Source: Acidobacteriota bacterium
GTDB lineage: Bacteria; Acidobacteriota; Terriglobia; Terriglobales; Acidobacteriaceae
Length of the DNA stretch: 43,050 nt
Direction of reading: 5' to 3'
NCBI GenBank assembly: GCA_003225595.1
Contig: QIAR01000218.1
Location: forward strand, 1 to 43,050
The notes below the pieces were generated by a model that worked only from the letters and a program-made list of their open reading frames with translations, was not told where the DNA came from and searched no databases. Positions 7,981 through 19,030 of this stretch are shown here, piece by piece (position 1 is the stretch's first letter; each line of letters opens with the position of its first letter). Both the position numbers and the translations under genes were made by a program.

Positions 7981-10548
7981 CTATCGGGAACTCGTGAGCA
8001 GGGTTTGATACGGGTCGATCAGGATCTTCCGTGTTCCACTTGGCGCGGTCAGGCGGAAAGTGCCCTCAGGACCATCGACGAACACCCTCCCAAGCAGCAC
8101 AGACGTTTTTCCGGCAACTGCCGCGTATATCGGGACTGCGGTGACGAGTTCTTCGGGCGCGTCCTTTTGCAACAGGGTTCCACTGACGATGGTCGCATCA
8201 CCCTTCGGTGCAAACTTCACACCGTGCGCTTCAAAATGCGGCAACGCGGTCCCGTTTACCCAGCCCTCTAAAAACCAGTTTAGGTTCTTCTTGCCCTCGA
8301 ACTGCAGAGACGGAGGCAGGTTTTCTTCAAAAACCCGCAGCAGATCACGAGTGGTGATTACCTTGCCTTCATACCGATCACGCAGTTTGCGCAAGCTGCG
8401 GACAAACGGCTCGTCTTCGCCCGCCGAACCGCGGGGATGCGGGCCGCCCTTTGCTTCTGCATCGAGCAGCATGTAGCGCAACATGTGGAAAAGCCATGTA
8501 CCCCGACCGTAACTGATTGCTTCATATCCATTGGGAAAATGCGAAGAAGAAAGCCGCAAGCCCAGGGTCACGGGTCCAGCATCCTTCAGTAGCTCACCGC
8601 TCTTGTTCTTCTGAAGCAGGTCCTGACGGTACCTTTCCATCACAATCCGGAACTCCGCTGGATTTTCCGATTCCAGCATCATCATGGCGCAGTAGTTCGC
8701 CAATCCCTCAACGATCCACTGGTCGTGATAACTCCTCCACGTAATCAGATCTCCCCACCACTGGTGCGCGGTCTCATGGGCAAGCGCCAGGCCGCTGAAC
8801 AGGGTCTCCAGCCGGTCCAGATGAACTTGGCGCTTCTGTTCGGGCGTCAAGAATGCGTAGCTCGAGAGGAATACCAACCCAGGCCAGCCCTGACTTGACT
8901 TGCCGGGCATCTGCGTGATCTCTAGAGAGCTGTAGGGAAAGGGCCCGAAACGACGCGCAAAGAACTCAACCTCGCGCGCGGACTGATCCGCAACCGGCTG
9001 GGCATTGCGCGCCGGCGAAGGGGCGGGCGGAGTGATTACAACAGCCTGCTCGCGGAAGGGTACGGGCTTCCGAAGGTCGGGAACGGTGACCACCTCGCCT
9101 TGGCTCTGGGGGAAGTTGCGCTCCAGTCCGGCGGTCGCATAACTCTCTACGATCACATCGCCGGCGCGCGTGACCGCACGAACATACTTTCCGAGATTGA
9201 ATCCGGCAATTGGGATTGGACGCTCCGAAACCCACCGCGTCACCTGCTCGCCCGGTATTGTCAGGCCGCCGCCATCACTGGCTGGATTCGCCTGGGATGG
9301 GACCGGCACCCGCTTGCCAGTTGCCAGCAAGGTCCAGCCCGGCGGGTAGTGGAACTCCAAATCGAAATCGGACATGGCGATGCCTCTATTCGGATACCAC
9401 GTTCCGCGAGCGCCCACATACAGCAGTCCTCCCCCCGCTTCGGAGAGAACTTCTCCGCCATATCTAAACCGCAACTCCAGCTTCTCCCCGGTTTTCAAAG
9501 GCTCGGGAAAGACTACAGCGACCAAATCGTTTCCCCGGCGCGCCAGTTGTGAGCCTTCGAGGGCCTGATTGTGAATGAATTCCACTGGCCGTCCGTTCGC
9601 CTCTACAGTTTTTATCTGAAGGAATCTCGATAGCTCGAAAAGCAACGCACGCTCTCCACCACGCCGTGCCTCGAGCTGCAAGCGAGCATCGCCATTGAGG
9701 TCCGTGGGAGGCTTTATGTCCGAACGGATGGTGTAACGCGTGATAGTGATATCTTCGCGCTTGTCCTGTACTTCCTTCCCGACCTGCGAGTCGGGCCGAT
9801 TCGGCGCGAAAGAAGTCCAGACGTCGTAGTAACTCGCGCCTTCGACGGTGCGCATGTGGCCGGCCCAGAGCGGCTCTGGCACTTCCGAATCGAAGTAAAC
9901 GTCGAAAGTTCCGAGCTTGCGTCCTTGCAGACGAGCATGCAGCATCCGATCCGTACCCGATTGCGTTTCGGGCAGCTTCGTCTCTCCGCTTCCACGTGGT
10001 GGGAGGAAATGGTCGATGCTCATGAGCAGGCGCAATGCGTCGAAATCGGCCAAGTTGCGTGCCGTCTCATCCCACTGCGAAACAAATTCCTGGGCATGAT
10101 CGGATGGCCGCAACCACGGCTGCAGTTCGGCGTAAGTATCATCGTTAAAACGGAAGTAGGCCGTGCCGAACTGCTCTTCAAGGATCGCCATCCCGGTGAA
10201 CAACGCCATTGAGGACCGTTCCGCCTTATCCTGAGAAGCCAGCAGAACCTCTCCGTCTCCCTCAAAAAAAGCGCCAGTAATTCGCCCGAACACATCCTGG
10301 GTGAAAGCGATGGTGCCATCTTCCAGGGTAAGGTGAAGGGCGGAACGGTCCAATGATGCTCCTCGCACCTGGTAGACTCGCGACTTGTCCAGCCCGATAT
10401 TGCGCAATTGCAAATAGAGAGTCTCTGCAGATTTGGAAGCACGGATTTGCGGCGCTGCGCCGGCCTGCGTCCAAGCGCCCATCGCGCCCGAAAGCGTGAG
10501 GCATGCTAGCAACACAACTTTACCGACTCGAGTGATTACCATAGTCAC
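7981..10548 (-). CDS. Secreted M1-family metallopeptidase
   Basis: Signal peptide; HETAHQWWGD...E zinc motif; MPGKSSQGWPGLVFLSS. Confidence 0.85.
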   Translation of the reverse strand: MTMVITRVGKVVLLACLTLSGAMGAWTQAGAAPQIRASKSAETLYLQLRNIGLDKSRVYQVRGASLDRSALHLTLEDGTIAFTQDVFGRITGAFFEGDGEVLLASQDKAERSSMALFTGMAILEEQFGTAYFRFNDDTYAELQPWLRPSDHAQEFVSQWDETARNLADFDALRLLMSIDHFLPPRGSGETKLPETQSGTDRMLHARLQGRKLGTFDVYFDSEVPEPLWAGHMRTVEGASYYDVWTSFAPNRPDSQVGKEVQDKREDITITRYTIRSDIKPPTDLNGDARLQLEARRGGERALLFELSRFLQIKTVEANGRPVEFIHNQALEGSQLARRGNDLVAVVFPEPLKTGEKLELRFRYGGEVLSEAGGGLLYVGARGTWYPNRGIAMSDFDLEFHYPPGWTLLATGKRVPVPSQANPASDGGGLTIPGEQVTRWVSERPIPIAGFNLGKYVRAVTRAGDVIVESYATAGLERNFPQSQGEVVTVPDLRKPVPFREQAVVITPPAPSPARNAQPVADQSAREVEFFARRFGPFPYSSLEITQMPGKSSQGWPGLVFLSSYAFLTPEQKRQVHLDRLETLFSGLALAHETAHQWWGDLITWRSYHDQWIVEGLANYCAMMMLESENPAEFRIVMERYRQDLLQKNKSGELLKDAGPVTLGLRLSSSHFPNGYEAISYGRGTWLFHMLRYMLLDAEAKGGPHPRGSAGEDEPFVRSLRKLRDRYEGKVITTRDLLRVFEENLPPSLQFEGKKNLNWFLEGWVNGTALPHFEAHGVKFAPKGDATIVSGTLLQKDAPEELVTAVPIYAAVAGKTSVLLGRVFVDGPEGTFRLTAPSGTRKILIDPYQTLLTSSR

Positions 10549-10568
10549 CTACTTCGGTCTCCCACTCG

Positions 10569-12011
10569 TTGCTAGAATGCGCCACAGTGCGGGTACCTGT
10601 CATCATCTTCTTCGAATTGACGATCTTCATCATGGCGGCGGCCGTGTGTGCGCCGGCGGAAGTCATCCGCCTGAAGAACGGTGGCACAATCTGGGCAGAG
10701 CAGGTCCGCGAAAAGGGCGCGCATATCGAGTACCAGATCGGCGATAACTCTTATGCTATTCCCAAATCATCGGTGAAACACATCGATGGCGGTGGGATTC
10801 CACCCCAGTCTCTACCTCCCACGGGAGATGCTGATCTGTCTGCCTTTGCTCCGAGCGATAGCTTGGACAGTAAAGGCAATCTCTCTGCAAAAATCCTTCA
10901 CGATGACCGGATTGATTCCGATGCCCTCGCCGACATGGAGAAGAGCGGCAATGCAGAGCTCGTCGCCACTGCCTATTTCATCGCTGGCAAGCACGAGTTC
11001 GAACAAGGCGATGTCAAAGAGGCCCGCCGGTATTACGAAACCGCGCTCCGCTTCCAATCCAATAATTCAACTATCTTGAATTATTACGCGGCCTTGCTGG
11101 TGCGGACAGGCAACGCTGCCGAAGCTCTGACTTATGCCGAGCGTTCCGCTCGCGTGGCACCCGATTCCGCGGATGCTCTAACCATTCTTGGGTTCGCGCA
11201 GTTCACTGCCGATCGTACTCGTGAGGCCATTCGCTCCTGGAAAAAATCTTTAGCAATGCGCCCGGACGCGAAGGTCGAGCAGTTCCTGGCCAAAGCGGAA
11301 CGAGAAGCCACCGCGGAAGCCGAGTTCTCCCAGCGGGAGAGCAGCCACTTTACTTTGCGGTTCGAAGGCAAACAGACTTCCGAGTCGTTACGGAGGGAAT
11401 TGCTCGCCACCCTGGAATCAGAATATGACGAACTAGTCCGCCAACTTGCCGCCTCGCCGCGGAGCAGCATTCCGGTTGTACTCTACACCGAGCGGGCGTT
11501 TTTCGATGTCACCCACGCGCCCTCATGGACCGGCGCCGTCAATGACGGAAAGCTTCGTATTCCGATCAGCGGCATAACATCAGTTACCCCTGAACTGGCT
11601 CGCGTCCTGAAGCACGAACTCGCTCACTCCTTCATTGATCAGATTTCTGCCGGGCGCTGCCCGCAATGGTTGCATGAGGGAATCGCGCAGCTACTCGAAC
11701 CTAAAACGACGGATGCCCGGGGCCACCGGTTGGCCCAGGTCTTCCGGGCGCAACGCGAGATCCCGTTTTATGTTTTAGAAGGCGGCTTCATGCGGTTCTC
11801 GAAGGTCGAGGCCGTGCTGGCCTACGATGAGTCCCTTGCCGCTGCCGAGTACATCAGCGATACTTATGGCCTGAGCGATCTGCAACGCATCCTCGACCGC
11901 ATCGGCCAGGGGAGTTCCACGGAGGCGGCTCTCCGCGCTACCATCCACTGCAGCTACGGCGAACTGGAAACTGAAGTAGGCAAATATCTTAGCCGCAGAT
12001 ACAGCGATTAA
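10569..12011 (+). CDS. TPR-repeat protein with gluzincin-type metallopeptidase-like domain
   Basis: TPR segments (EARRYYETALRFQSNNSTILNYYAALLVRTGN...) and LKHELAHSFIDQ...WLHEGIAQLLE. Confidence 0.8.
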   Translation: MLECATVRVPVIIFFELTIFIMAAAVCAPAEVIRLKNGGTIWAEQVREKGAHIEYQIGDNSYAIPKSSVKHIDGGGIPPQSLPPTGDADLSAFAPSDSLDSKGNLSAKILHDDRIDSDALADMEKSGNAELVATAYFIAGKHEFEQGDVKEARRYYETALRFQSNNSTILNYYAALLVRTGNAAEALTYAERSARVAPDSADALTILGFAQFTADRTREAIRSWKKSLAMRPDAKVEQFLAKAEREATAEAEFSQRESSHFTLRFEGKQTSESLRRELLATLESEYDELVRQLAASPRSSIPVVLYTERAFFDVTHAPSWTGAVNDGKLRIPISGITSVTPELARVLKHELAHSFIDQISAGRCPQWLHEGIAQLLEPKTTDARGHRLAQVFRAQREIPFYVLEGGFMRFSKVEAVLAYDESLAAAEYISDTYGLSDLQRILDRIGQGSSTEAALRATIHCSYGELETEVGKYLSRRYSD

Positions 12012-12097
12012 CCACGGCAAAGGTTCAGTATGACTCTCGGTAATGTTTGCTGAGTTGCGATTCTTGTGCTAACTTCGGCCCGAGTACTTACTTGTGT

Positions 12098-12868
12098 ATG
12101 CAGTCCGCTTTCGGAAGCAAACCCGTCCTGGCCACACCTGTCGATCCGATAAGGTCGGAGATTCCTAGACTGCACGATGCCGAAATCGCCGCGATTTTCT
12201 ACGGCCAACGTATGGGCGGAGATTTCTACGAGTTTCTCCGCGTCAACCCGTCTCGCGTCTTGTTTGGTTTATTGGACGTCGCTGGACGGCGCGACCAAAA
12301 TCGAGAAATTCTCTCCGCGGCGCAGCAGACTTTTCGGGCCTTGGGTCACAAGCTGTTTGCCGACGAAGACATCAATGAAGCCGAAGCAATGATTGAACTT
12401 TGCCACGAGCTGAACCGCAGTGTCTTACAGGCTGCCGGAGGTGTCCGCAGTTGTCCTGCGTTTTCCGGGTGTTACAACGAGAGTGTGGGCACCATCTGTT
12501 ATACAAATGCAGGGCACACCCCTGCTCTGCTGCGGGACCTGTCCGGAGTTGTGATGCTGACCGCTACCGGACTTCCACTGGGACTGTTTTCCCACACTAC
12601 TTGCGATGCTCCCACAGTTGCTCTGAGCACGGGCGCAGCCCTGCTCCTCGTTTCCAGGGGAGTGGTGGAAAGTCGCCGCAATGGCGAAGATTTCGGACTG
12701 GAACGTCTGAAGAAACATCTCCAGCACACCACAGCCAGCAGTGCCAAGGAACTGGGTTTGAGTGTTCTGGATAGCGTGCAGCAGTTCATGTGCACGCCAC
12801 CCACACACGACGACGTCACCGCACTAACCCTGGTTCGGGCTGTCAGCGCCAAAGTCGCGAGTGCGTAG
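12098..12868 (+). CDS. SpoIIE/RsbU-type PP2C serine phosphatase
   Basis: GQRMGGDFYEFLRV...VLFGLLDVAGR...TICYTNAGHTPALL...LPLGLF...HDDVTALTLV. Confidence 0.85.
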   Translation: MQSAFGSKPVLATPVDPIRSEIPRLHDAEIAAIFYGQRMGGDFYEFLRVNPSRVLFGLLDVAGRRDQNREILSAAQQTFRALGHKLFADEDINEAEAMIELCHELNRSVLQAAGGVRSCPAFSGCYNESVGTICYTNAGHTPALLRDLSGVVMLTATGLPLGLFSHTTCDAPTVALSTGAALLLVSRGVVESRRNGEDFGLERLKKHLQHTTASSAKELGLSVLDSVQQFMCTPPTHDDVTALTLVRAVSAKVASA

Positions 12869-12906
12869 CTTATTTGGGGGACGAAACCATCATGCTGGGC
12901 TGATGG

Positions 12907-15567
12907 CTATCTTCTTGTTTTCGCCGGTTCTTTTTTCTCGCCCACCCGTTTGCTGACCTCGAACACCATTTTTCCGGCGCGCTTATCGGCGTCCACCACC
13001 ACGTGATCGCCGTGCAATACTTCGCCGTCAAGAATCTTCAGCGCCAGCGGGTCCTGCACCAGCTTCTGAATGGCTCGCTTCAAAGGGCGCGCGCCGAAAT
13101 TTGGATCGAAGCCCTCGGTGAATAGCAGTTCTTTCGCCGCCTCGGTCAGTTCGAGCGAGATCTTGCGATCCGCCAAGAGCCTGCGCACGTCTTCCAGGCG
13201 GAGCTCGATGATCTTGACCAATTGCTCCTTGCCCAGCGGGCTGAACACGATGATGTCATCTACTCGGTTCAGGAACTCGGGCTTGAAGTGACCGTGGAGT
13301 GCGTTCATCACCAGTTCGCTGGCGCGCGCGAACTCTTCCGCCGACCGCATGTTCTCGGCCTGCAAATACGTAGACCCAATGTTCGAGGTCATGATGATCA
13401 CCGTGTTGCGAAAATCGACGGTGCGGCCTTTGCCGTCGGTCAGGCGGCCATCGTCCATGATCTGCAGCAGGATGTTGAAGACATCAGGATGAGCTTTTTC
13501 GATCTCGTCGAAGAGCACAACCGCATACGGACGCCGTCGTACCTGCTCCGTGAGCTGGCCTCCCTCTTCGTAACCCACATATCCCGGAGGCGCGCCGATC
13601 AAACGTGAAACGGCGTGCTTCTCCATGTACTCGGACATATCGATGCGCACCATAGCATGCTCATCATCGAAGAGGAATTCTGCCAAAGCGCGGGCCAGTT
13701 CGGTTTTTCCTACACCGGTCGGGCCAAGGAAGATAAATGAGCCGATCGGACGTTTAGGATCGCTCAAGCCTGCGCGCGAGCGGCGGATGGCGTTCGAAAC
13801 GCGCTCCAGTGCCGCATCCTGACCCACGACTCGCTGGCGCAGTCCGTCTTCCATGTTGATCAGTTTCTTTACCTCGCCCTCGAGCATCTTCGAGACCGGA
13901 ATGCCGGTCCACTTGGAGACGATGCGGGCGACGTCTTCCTCGTCGACTTCTTCCTTCAGCATCCGAGTGGTGCGCCCGCCGACAACGTTTCCGTCCATCT
14001 GTGCGGTGACCTTCTTTAGTTCTTCTTCCGTCTGGCGAAGCAAGCCATAGCGGATCTCCGCCACGCGTGCTAGGTTGCCCTTTCGCTCTTCCGTCTGCTC
14101 TTCGAGCTTCAACTGTTCGATCTTCTCTTTCAGCTCGCGGGAGCGGGCGATGATGTCTTTTTCTCTTTTCCAGTTGGCTTTCAGCGCATTGGACTTTTCG
14201 CGTACTTCGGCCAGTTCCTTATCGATCGCCGCCAGCCGTTCGCGGGAATTCGGGTCATCTTCCTTCTTCAGCGCCTGGCGCTCGATTTCCAGTTGTGTGG
14301 CTCTCCGCTCGAGCTGGTCGATCTCGGTTGGCATGGAATCGATCTGGATGCGCAGGGAGGCCGCCGCTTCGTCGATGAGATCGATCGCTTTGTCGGGCAA
14401 GAAGCGATCGGAGATGTAACGATGCGAAAGTGTGGCGGCGGCGACAATGGCCGAGTCTTTGATGCGCACTCCGTGATGCACTTCGTAACGCTCTTTAAGT
14501 CCACGCAGAATTGCAATCGTGTCTTCGACGTTCGGCTCGCCGACGAACACAATCTGGAAACGACGTTCGAGGGCTGCATCCTTTTCGATGTACTTGCGGT
14601 ATTCGTTTAACGTTGTTGCTCCAATGGCGCGCAGTTCGCCGCGGGCCAGCGCCGGCTTCAACATATTCGAGGCGTCGATCGCGCCTTCCGCCGCGCCCGC
14701 GCCCACCAGCGTGTGCAGCTCATCGATGAAGAGAATGATTTGACCCTGCGAGTCTTCGATCTCTTTCAAAACGGCCTTCAGCCGGTCTTCGAATTCGCCG
14801 CGGTACTTGGCTCCGGCCACCATCGATCCCAGGTCGAGAGCAACGACTCGCTTGCTTTTCAAGACTTCCGGTACATCGCCGGAGACAATGCGCTGCGCCA
14901 GTCCCTCCACGATGGCGGTTTTGCCCACGCCAGGCTCGCCGATGAGCACCGGATTGTTCTTGGTGCGACGCGAGAGGACTTGGACCACGCGGCGGATTTC
15001 TTCATCGCGTCCAATCACCGGATCGAGCTTCCCGCGCCGCGCTTGTTCAGTGAGATCACGGGCATAGCGTTCGAGCGCCTGGTACTTGGCTTCGGGATTC
15101 TGGTCGGTAATACGCTGCGATCCGCGGACCGCAGTAAGCGCTTTGAGGATGGCCTCGTGAGTGGCGCCGTGACGAGCCAGAAGCTCCTGGGCAGCGTCGC
15201 GCTTGAGCTGCGTGATGGCGAGTAGCAGATGCTCGGTAGAAACGTACTCATCCTTAAAATTATCGGCCTCCTTGAAGGCCCGCTCGAGAAGCTGGTTCAT
15301 AGGCTGGGAAAGGGTAGCCTGTGCGACACTTCCGCCGGAGATCTTGGGGATGCGCTCAATCTCGCGGTACACCTCATTGAGCACTGCTTGCACGGCAATG
15401 CCGATCTTCTCCACGATGGGCGGAACGATGCCTTCGCGGTCTTCAAGCAGTGCGGCGAGCAGATGCACTGGCAGCAACTCAGGATTGCCGTGCTCGGACG
15501 CCAAATCGTTGGCGCGCTGCACCGATTCCTGCGCTTTTAGCGTGAATTTGTCCCAACGGATGGGCAT
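12907..15567 (-). CDS. clpB: ATP-dependent chaperone ClpB
   Basis: Clp_N repeats, two AAA+ modules ([39 protein letters not shown]), ClpB middle coiled coil. Confidence 0.98.
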   Translation of the reverse strand: MPIRWDKFTLKAQESVQRANDLASEHGNPELLPVHLLAALLEDREGIVPPIVEKIGIAVQAVLNEVYREIERIPKISGGSVAQATLSQPMNQLLERAFKEADNFKDEYVSTEHLLLAITQLKRDAAQELLARHGATHEAILKALTAVRGSQRITDQNPEAKYQALERYARDLTEQARRGKLDPVIGRDEEIRRVVQVLSRRTKNNPVLIGEPGVGKTAIVEGLAQRIVSGDVPEVLKSKRVVALDLGSMVAGAKYRGEFEDRLKAVLKEIEDSQGQIILFIDELHTLVGAGAAEGAIDASNMLKPALARGELRAIGATTLNEYRKYIEKDAALERRFQIVFVGEPNVEDTIAILRGLKERYEVHHGVRIKDSAIVAAATLSHRYISDRFLPDKAIDLIDEAAASLRIQIDSMPTEIDQLERRATQLEIERQALKKEDDPNSRERLAAIDKELAEVREKSNALKANWKREKDIIARSRELKEKIEQLKLEEQTEERKGNLARVAEIRYGLLRQTEEELKKVTAQMDGNVVGGRTTRMLKEEVDEEDVARIVSKWTGIPVSKMLEGEVKKLINMEDGLRQRVVGQDAALERVSNAIRRSRAGLSDPKRPIGSFIFLGPTGVGKTELARALAEFLFDDEHAMVRIDMSEYMEKHAVSRLIGAPPGYVGYEEGGQLTEQVRRRPYAVVLFDEIEKAHPDVFNILLQIMDDGRLTDGKGRTVDFRNTVIIMTSNIGSTYLQAENMRSAEEFARASELVMNALHGHFKPEFLNRVDDIIVFSPLGKEQLVKIIELRLEDVRRLLADRKISLELTEAAKELLFTEGFDPNFGARPLKRAIQKLVQDPLALKILDGEVLHGDHVVVDADKRAGKMVFEVSKRVGEKKEPAKTRR

Positions 15568-15740
15568 GTGAACTCCTTACACTGGTTATCATTTTAACTA
15601 AGGCGGAAAATCTACGTATTTCGGAATTCGACTAAAACAAAATGCACAAATTCTTCGCTTCGCTCAAAATGACCGCCTGCATATTCGAGCTCCGCTCGAC
15701 CAGCCAGACTAACGCGTCTGGCCAATGTGTTTCTTGTCGC

Positions 15741-15778
15741 AAAAAAACGGGAGAATGGCACGGCTCCGTCTCCCGTTT
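15741..15778 (-). terminator. Rho-independent terminator downstream of hsp20
   Basis: Perfect 10-bp inverted repeat AAACGGGAGA/TCTCCCGTTT followed by T tract (TTTTTTT) on the minus strand. Confidence 0.85.
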
Positions 15779-15798
15779 CACGACCGTAGACAATTAGC

Positions 15799-16299
15799 TT
15801 ACGCGGCCTTGCTCACGCCCTTGATCTCTTTACCCTCAAGGGTTTTCTCGCTGCCAACGTTGACCTTGATCTGCTTGGGCTTGGCTTCAGCCTTCTTGGC
15901 CATACTGATCTTCAGCACGCCCTTGTCATAGTTGGCATGCACCTGCTCCGGGTCGACCGTGTTGGGGAGCGTGAAAGAGCGGGTGAAGCTTCCATACTGC
16001 CGCTCGACGCGACGGTAGTTCTCCTCCTTTTCTTCCTTCTCGAACTTGCGCTCGCCGTGCACGGTAAGGGTGTTGTTCTCAATGCGAACATCGATGTCTT
16101 TCTCATCGATGCCCGGAACTTCAATCTTCAGAGTAACGTTGTGCTCGTCCTCGTAGACGTCGACCGGCGGAGCAAAGGTTGTGGTGGTCAACGATTCTTC
16201 CCGGCCTTCAGGGGCAAACGGTTCGCGGAACAAGCGATTCATACGATCTTGCAGAGTAACGAACTCACGGAACGGGTCCCAACGGGTTAGCATTGTCAT
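15799..16299 (-). CDS. Small heat shock protein, Hsp20 family
   Basis: DPFREFVTLQDRMNRLF...PPVDVYEDEHNVTLKIEVPGIDEKDIDVRIENNTLTVHGERK...GSFTRSFTLPNTVD...YDKGVLKISMAK. Confidence 0.97.
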   Translation of the reverse strand: MTMLTRWDPFREFVTLQDRMNRLFREPFAPEGREESLTTTTFAPPVDVYEDEHNVTLKIEVPGIDEKDIDVRIENNTLTVHGERKFEKEEKEENYRRVERQYGSFTRSFTLPNTVDPEQVHANYDKGVLKISMAKKAEAKPKQIKVNVGSEKTLEGKEIKGVSKAA

Positions 16300-16379
16300 A
16301 AGTCATTCCTCCTTTAATAGAAATGGTTTTCTTAGGGCTCCTGGAAACTTCCCTAAAGGCATCTGTTTAGTATGTGTCT

Positions 16380-16409
16380 AGCATAAAACTTGAGCGGGTT
16401 GTTGTCAAG
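16380..16409 (-). promoter_or_regulatory. hsp20 promoter with overlapping HAIR-like inverted repeat
   Basis: Minus strand TTGACA-N17-TATGCT; overlapping CTTGACA-N7-GCTCAAG resembles HspR-associated inverted repeat CTTGAGT-N7-ACTCAAG. Confidence 0.6.
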
Positions 16410-16432
16410 CACATGTATGAGTGTACTTTCAA

Positions 16433-17626
16433 TTACTTACAATGGGCTATTGCGCATTTCAGGTAGGCGGTTTCGGGCACCGTCAGCACTATGGGATGGT
16501 CCCGGGCCTGGGTGCGGTTTTCCAAGATTCGAATAGTTCTGTGGACATCGCGAGAAGCCTCGGCAAGGATTTCCAGAAAATCGGCTTGGCTCACGTGATA
16601 GGAACATGAGCAGGTGACGAGGGTTCCGCCGGGGCGGAGCATCTTGAGGGAACGCAGGTTCAATTCCTTGTAGCCACGAAGCGCAGTTTCGAGGGTGCGC
16701 TTGCTCTTAGCAAACGCCGGTGGATCGAGGATGATCGTGTCGTACTGACGACGGGCTGCGGCGTAGTCCTTGAGCAGGTCGAAAGCATTGGCCTCAATCC
16801 ACTCGATCTCTCGTCCATTCAGAGCAGCGTTCTGTTCGGCCATTTCCAAGGCCGGCCGAGAGCTGTCCACTCCAGTTACCGTCGAGCAGCGCCCGGCCAG
16901 GTGAAGGGCGAACCCGCCTTGATAGCAGAAAACATCCAAGGCTTCGCCATGGGCGTATTGAGCGGCGGCGGCATAGTTTTCCCGCTGGTCGAGGAAGGCA
17001 CCGGTCTTCTGTCCCTCGAGCCCGCAGTAATGAAAGCGAACGTTGTTCATGGTGAAAACAGTGTCCTTCTTCTCGCCGTAAAGCAAACCGGGAGTGCGCG
17101 GCGGGAGCTGCTCTAACTCGCGGATGCGAGGCTCGACTCGCTCCACAATTCCTGCGGGCTTGAGCTCCTCGTTCAGCTTTTGGATCAATACCTGCCGCAC
17201 CGGCTCAGCATCCATGGCCTGCGTAAGCACCTGGAGAGAAAGAATGTCGTTATATCGGTCCACGATTAGTCCCGGGATAAAATCCCCCTCGCTGAAAATA
17301 ACGCGGTAGGCATCAGTATCGCTGATCACTTGAGCGCGGTAGGCGATAGCGGCCTCAATTCTTTGACGCAGCAGAGCCGGCAAATCCGTGACCGGTTGGG
17401 GTGAGAGCATGCGCAGGGCGATCTGTGATGCGCTGCTGTAGAGAGCGGTCCCCAGGAATTTGCCGCGCTCATCGGTGACGCCGACCAGGGCACCGGGTGG
17501 AATGCTGTCGTCCGAATTGATATCAGAACGGTAGACCCATACATGGCCACTTTTCAGGCGGGAAACGCCTCGGGCGGAGACCTTCACCGTCGGGAGCGCG
17601 GCGGCAACTGTGGGACTTTTAAGCAT
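16433..17626 (-). CDS. rlmI: Class I SAM-dependent rRNA methyltransferase, RlmI family (PUA-like N-domain)
   Basis: KSGHVWVYRSDINS...; DVFCYQGGFALHLA; DTIILDPPAFAKSKRTLE; LVTCSCSYHVSQADF. Confidence 0.85.
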   Translation of the reverse strand: MLKSPTVAAALPTVKVSARGVSRLKSGHVWVYRSDINSDDSIPPGALVGVTDERGKFLGTALYSSASQIALRMLSPQPVTDLPALLRQRIEAAIAYRAQVISDTDAYRVIFSEGDFIPGLIVDRYNDILSLQVLTQAMDAEPVRQVLIQKLNEELKPAGIVERVEPRIRELEQLPPRTPGLLYGEKKDTVFTMNNVRFHYCGLEGQKTGAFLDQRENYAAAAQYAHGEALDVFCYQGGFALHLAGRCSTVTGVDSSRPALEMAEQNAALNGREIEWIEANAFDLLKDYAAARRQYDTIILDPPAFAKSKRTLETALRGYKELNLRSLKMLRPGGTLVTCSCSYHVSQADFLEILAEASRDVHRTIRILENRTQARDHPIVLTVPETAYLKCAIAHCK

Positions 17627-17857
17627 CAGGGAATCTTAAACCCGGCAATAACACGTAGGCCCAGGCGCCCCTCGGCTAGGCGGCAGAGCAAAGCTCTGTC
17701 TAACATTCGACAAGTCAGTAGTCGAGCTGGGCTCGACCGGTGCAGACGAGGGCATCTGCCCCTACGTGGATCGAGGACAGCGCCGAGATGTTTATGCTCA
17801 CACACACCGGTTTTAAGGGATGATGAGTGCCAAAATATGAGAGTGGATTGGGCTGAG

Positions 17858-17899
17858 GACCAATGACCAACGACCGACGGCTAACGACTACCAACTGAA
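17858..17899. repeat. Degenerate heptamer tract (GACCAAT GACCAAC GACCGAC GGCTAAC GACTACC AACTGAA)
   Basis: Read directly; 7-bp phase kept for six units. Confidence 0.7.
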
Positions 17900-17902
17900 G
17901 AT

Positions 17903-19030
17903 CTAGCTGGCGGCAGGGTGTTCGGAGACGACGGTTTCACTGGATTTAGCGTGAGTCCGCGCGTCCGACTCGACACGCGCGGCTGCGAGATCGGAATGTA
18001 AGGCATCCAGAACCATCATGGGCAACTCGGCGCCCCATTCTTCAAGTTCTGTCTCACTCCAGTTTCCGTTCAAGCGGGTTGCGCTCTCAAGGTCTGCGGC
18101 GAAGGTGGCGCGGTAGTCGGCATCGCGTAATTCGGTTTCGCCGATCTTGCGTCCGGTGTGGAGATCGTAAATACGGCGGCTGGAAGTGCCCTCATGGTTA
18201 ACAAATGCCAGAAAAACTTCTTCATGCTCACCGTAATGCAGACGGTGATACCAGGCCTGATCGGCGTCAGCTTTGGGCCGGGAACGCCGTTTCCGCGTCA
18301 TATTCGTGCGCTCAATGCTCGCTTCGTTCGCGGGATTGAAATACAGAATTCGCTGACAGGAGTCACAGGTCACGATCTGCTGTCCGCTCCGTACTTCGTT
18401 GTAGGTTTGCGGACGAAGCATCATTTGGCACGCCATGCACTTGTGATCACGCACCTCGGAAAGACCGGTGCCGCGGAATTTCATCACCCGTTCGTAATGG
18501 CGTAGAAGATCGGGTGATACTTCCACACGGAGCTTTTCGCGTTTGGCATTCCACTCGGCGAGCTGTTTCTCGTCTTCAGCGGTGCGCTGGCGCGCGTCGG
18601 CCTTTTCCTGCTCGATTTCCGTCATCTCCGCTTTCAGTTCGGCTTCCGCCGCCTTGACCTCTTTCTCTCGAGCCTCGGCATTGATCATGAGCTCGAGTAT
18701 CTTGTCTTCGTTGGCGCGAATATCTTGTTCGGCGAACTGGATTTCATGCAGCAACGCTTTGTACTGATCGTTGGTTTTTACGTCGAGTGACTGGTCGCGG
18801 TACTTCGAGACTTTCTGCTGCAGGTCTTGAATGGCAGTTTCATACTTGCGGCGGGCTGCCTCATCAGTTTTGATGGAGGCTTTCGCTCTTTCCAGAACAG
18901 TTTTGGTACCTGCGAGCTTTTGCTCGATCGCTGCTACTCGCTTGGGCAGGGCCGCAACTTCGTCATTCAGACGGCGGATCTCCCGGTCGGCTTCTTGCAA
19001 TTGGAGCAGGTTCTCGATATCTGGAAGCAT
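17903..19030 (-). CDS. Coiled-coil zinc-ribbon protein (CT398-like/zf-RING_7) with a C-terminal extension
   Basis: MLPDIENLLQLQEADREIRRLNDEVAALPKRVAAIEQKL...; zinc ribbon CMACQMMLRPQTYNEVRSGQQIVTCDSCQRILYF; about 120-aa extension after the ribbon. Confidence 0.8.
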   Translation of the reverse strand: MLPDIENLLQLQEADREIRRLNDEVAALPKRVAAIEQKLAGTKTVLERAKASIKTDEAARRKYETAIQDLQQKVSKYRDQSLDVKTNDQYKALLHEIQFAEQDIRANEDKILELMINAEAREKEVKAAEAELKAEMTEIEQEKADARQRTAEDEKQLAEWNAKREKLRVEVSPDLLRHYERVMKFRGTGLSEVRDHKCMACQMMLRPQTYNEVRSGQQIVTCDSCQRILYFNPANEASIERTNMTRKRRSRPKADADQAWYHRLHYGEHEEVFLAFVNHEGTSSRRIYDLHTGRKIGETELRDADYRATFAADLESATRLNGNWSETELEEWGAELPMMVLDALHSDLAAARVESDARTHAKSSETVVSEHPAAS

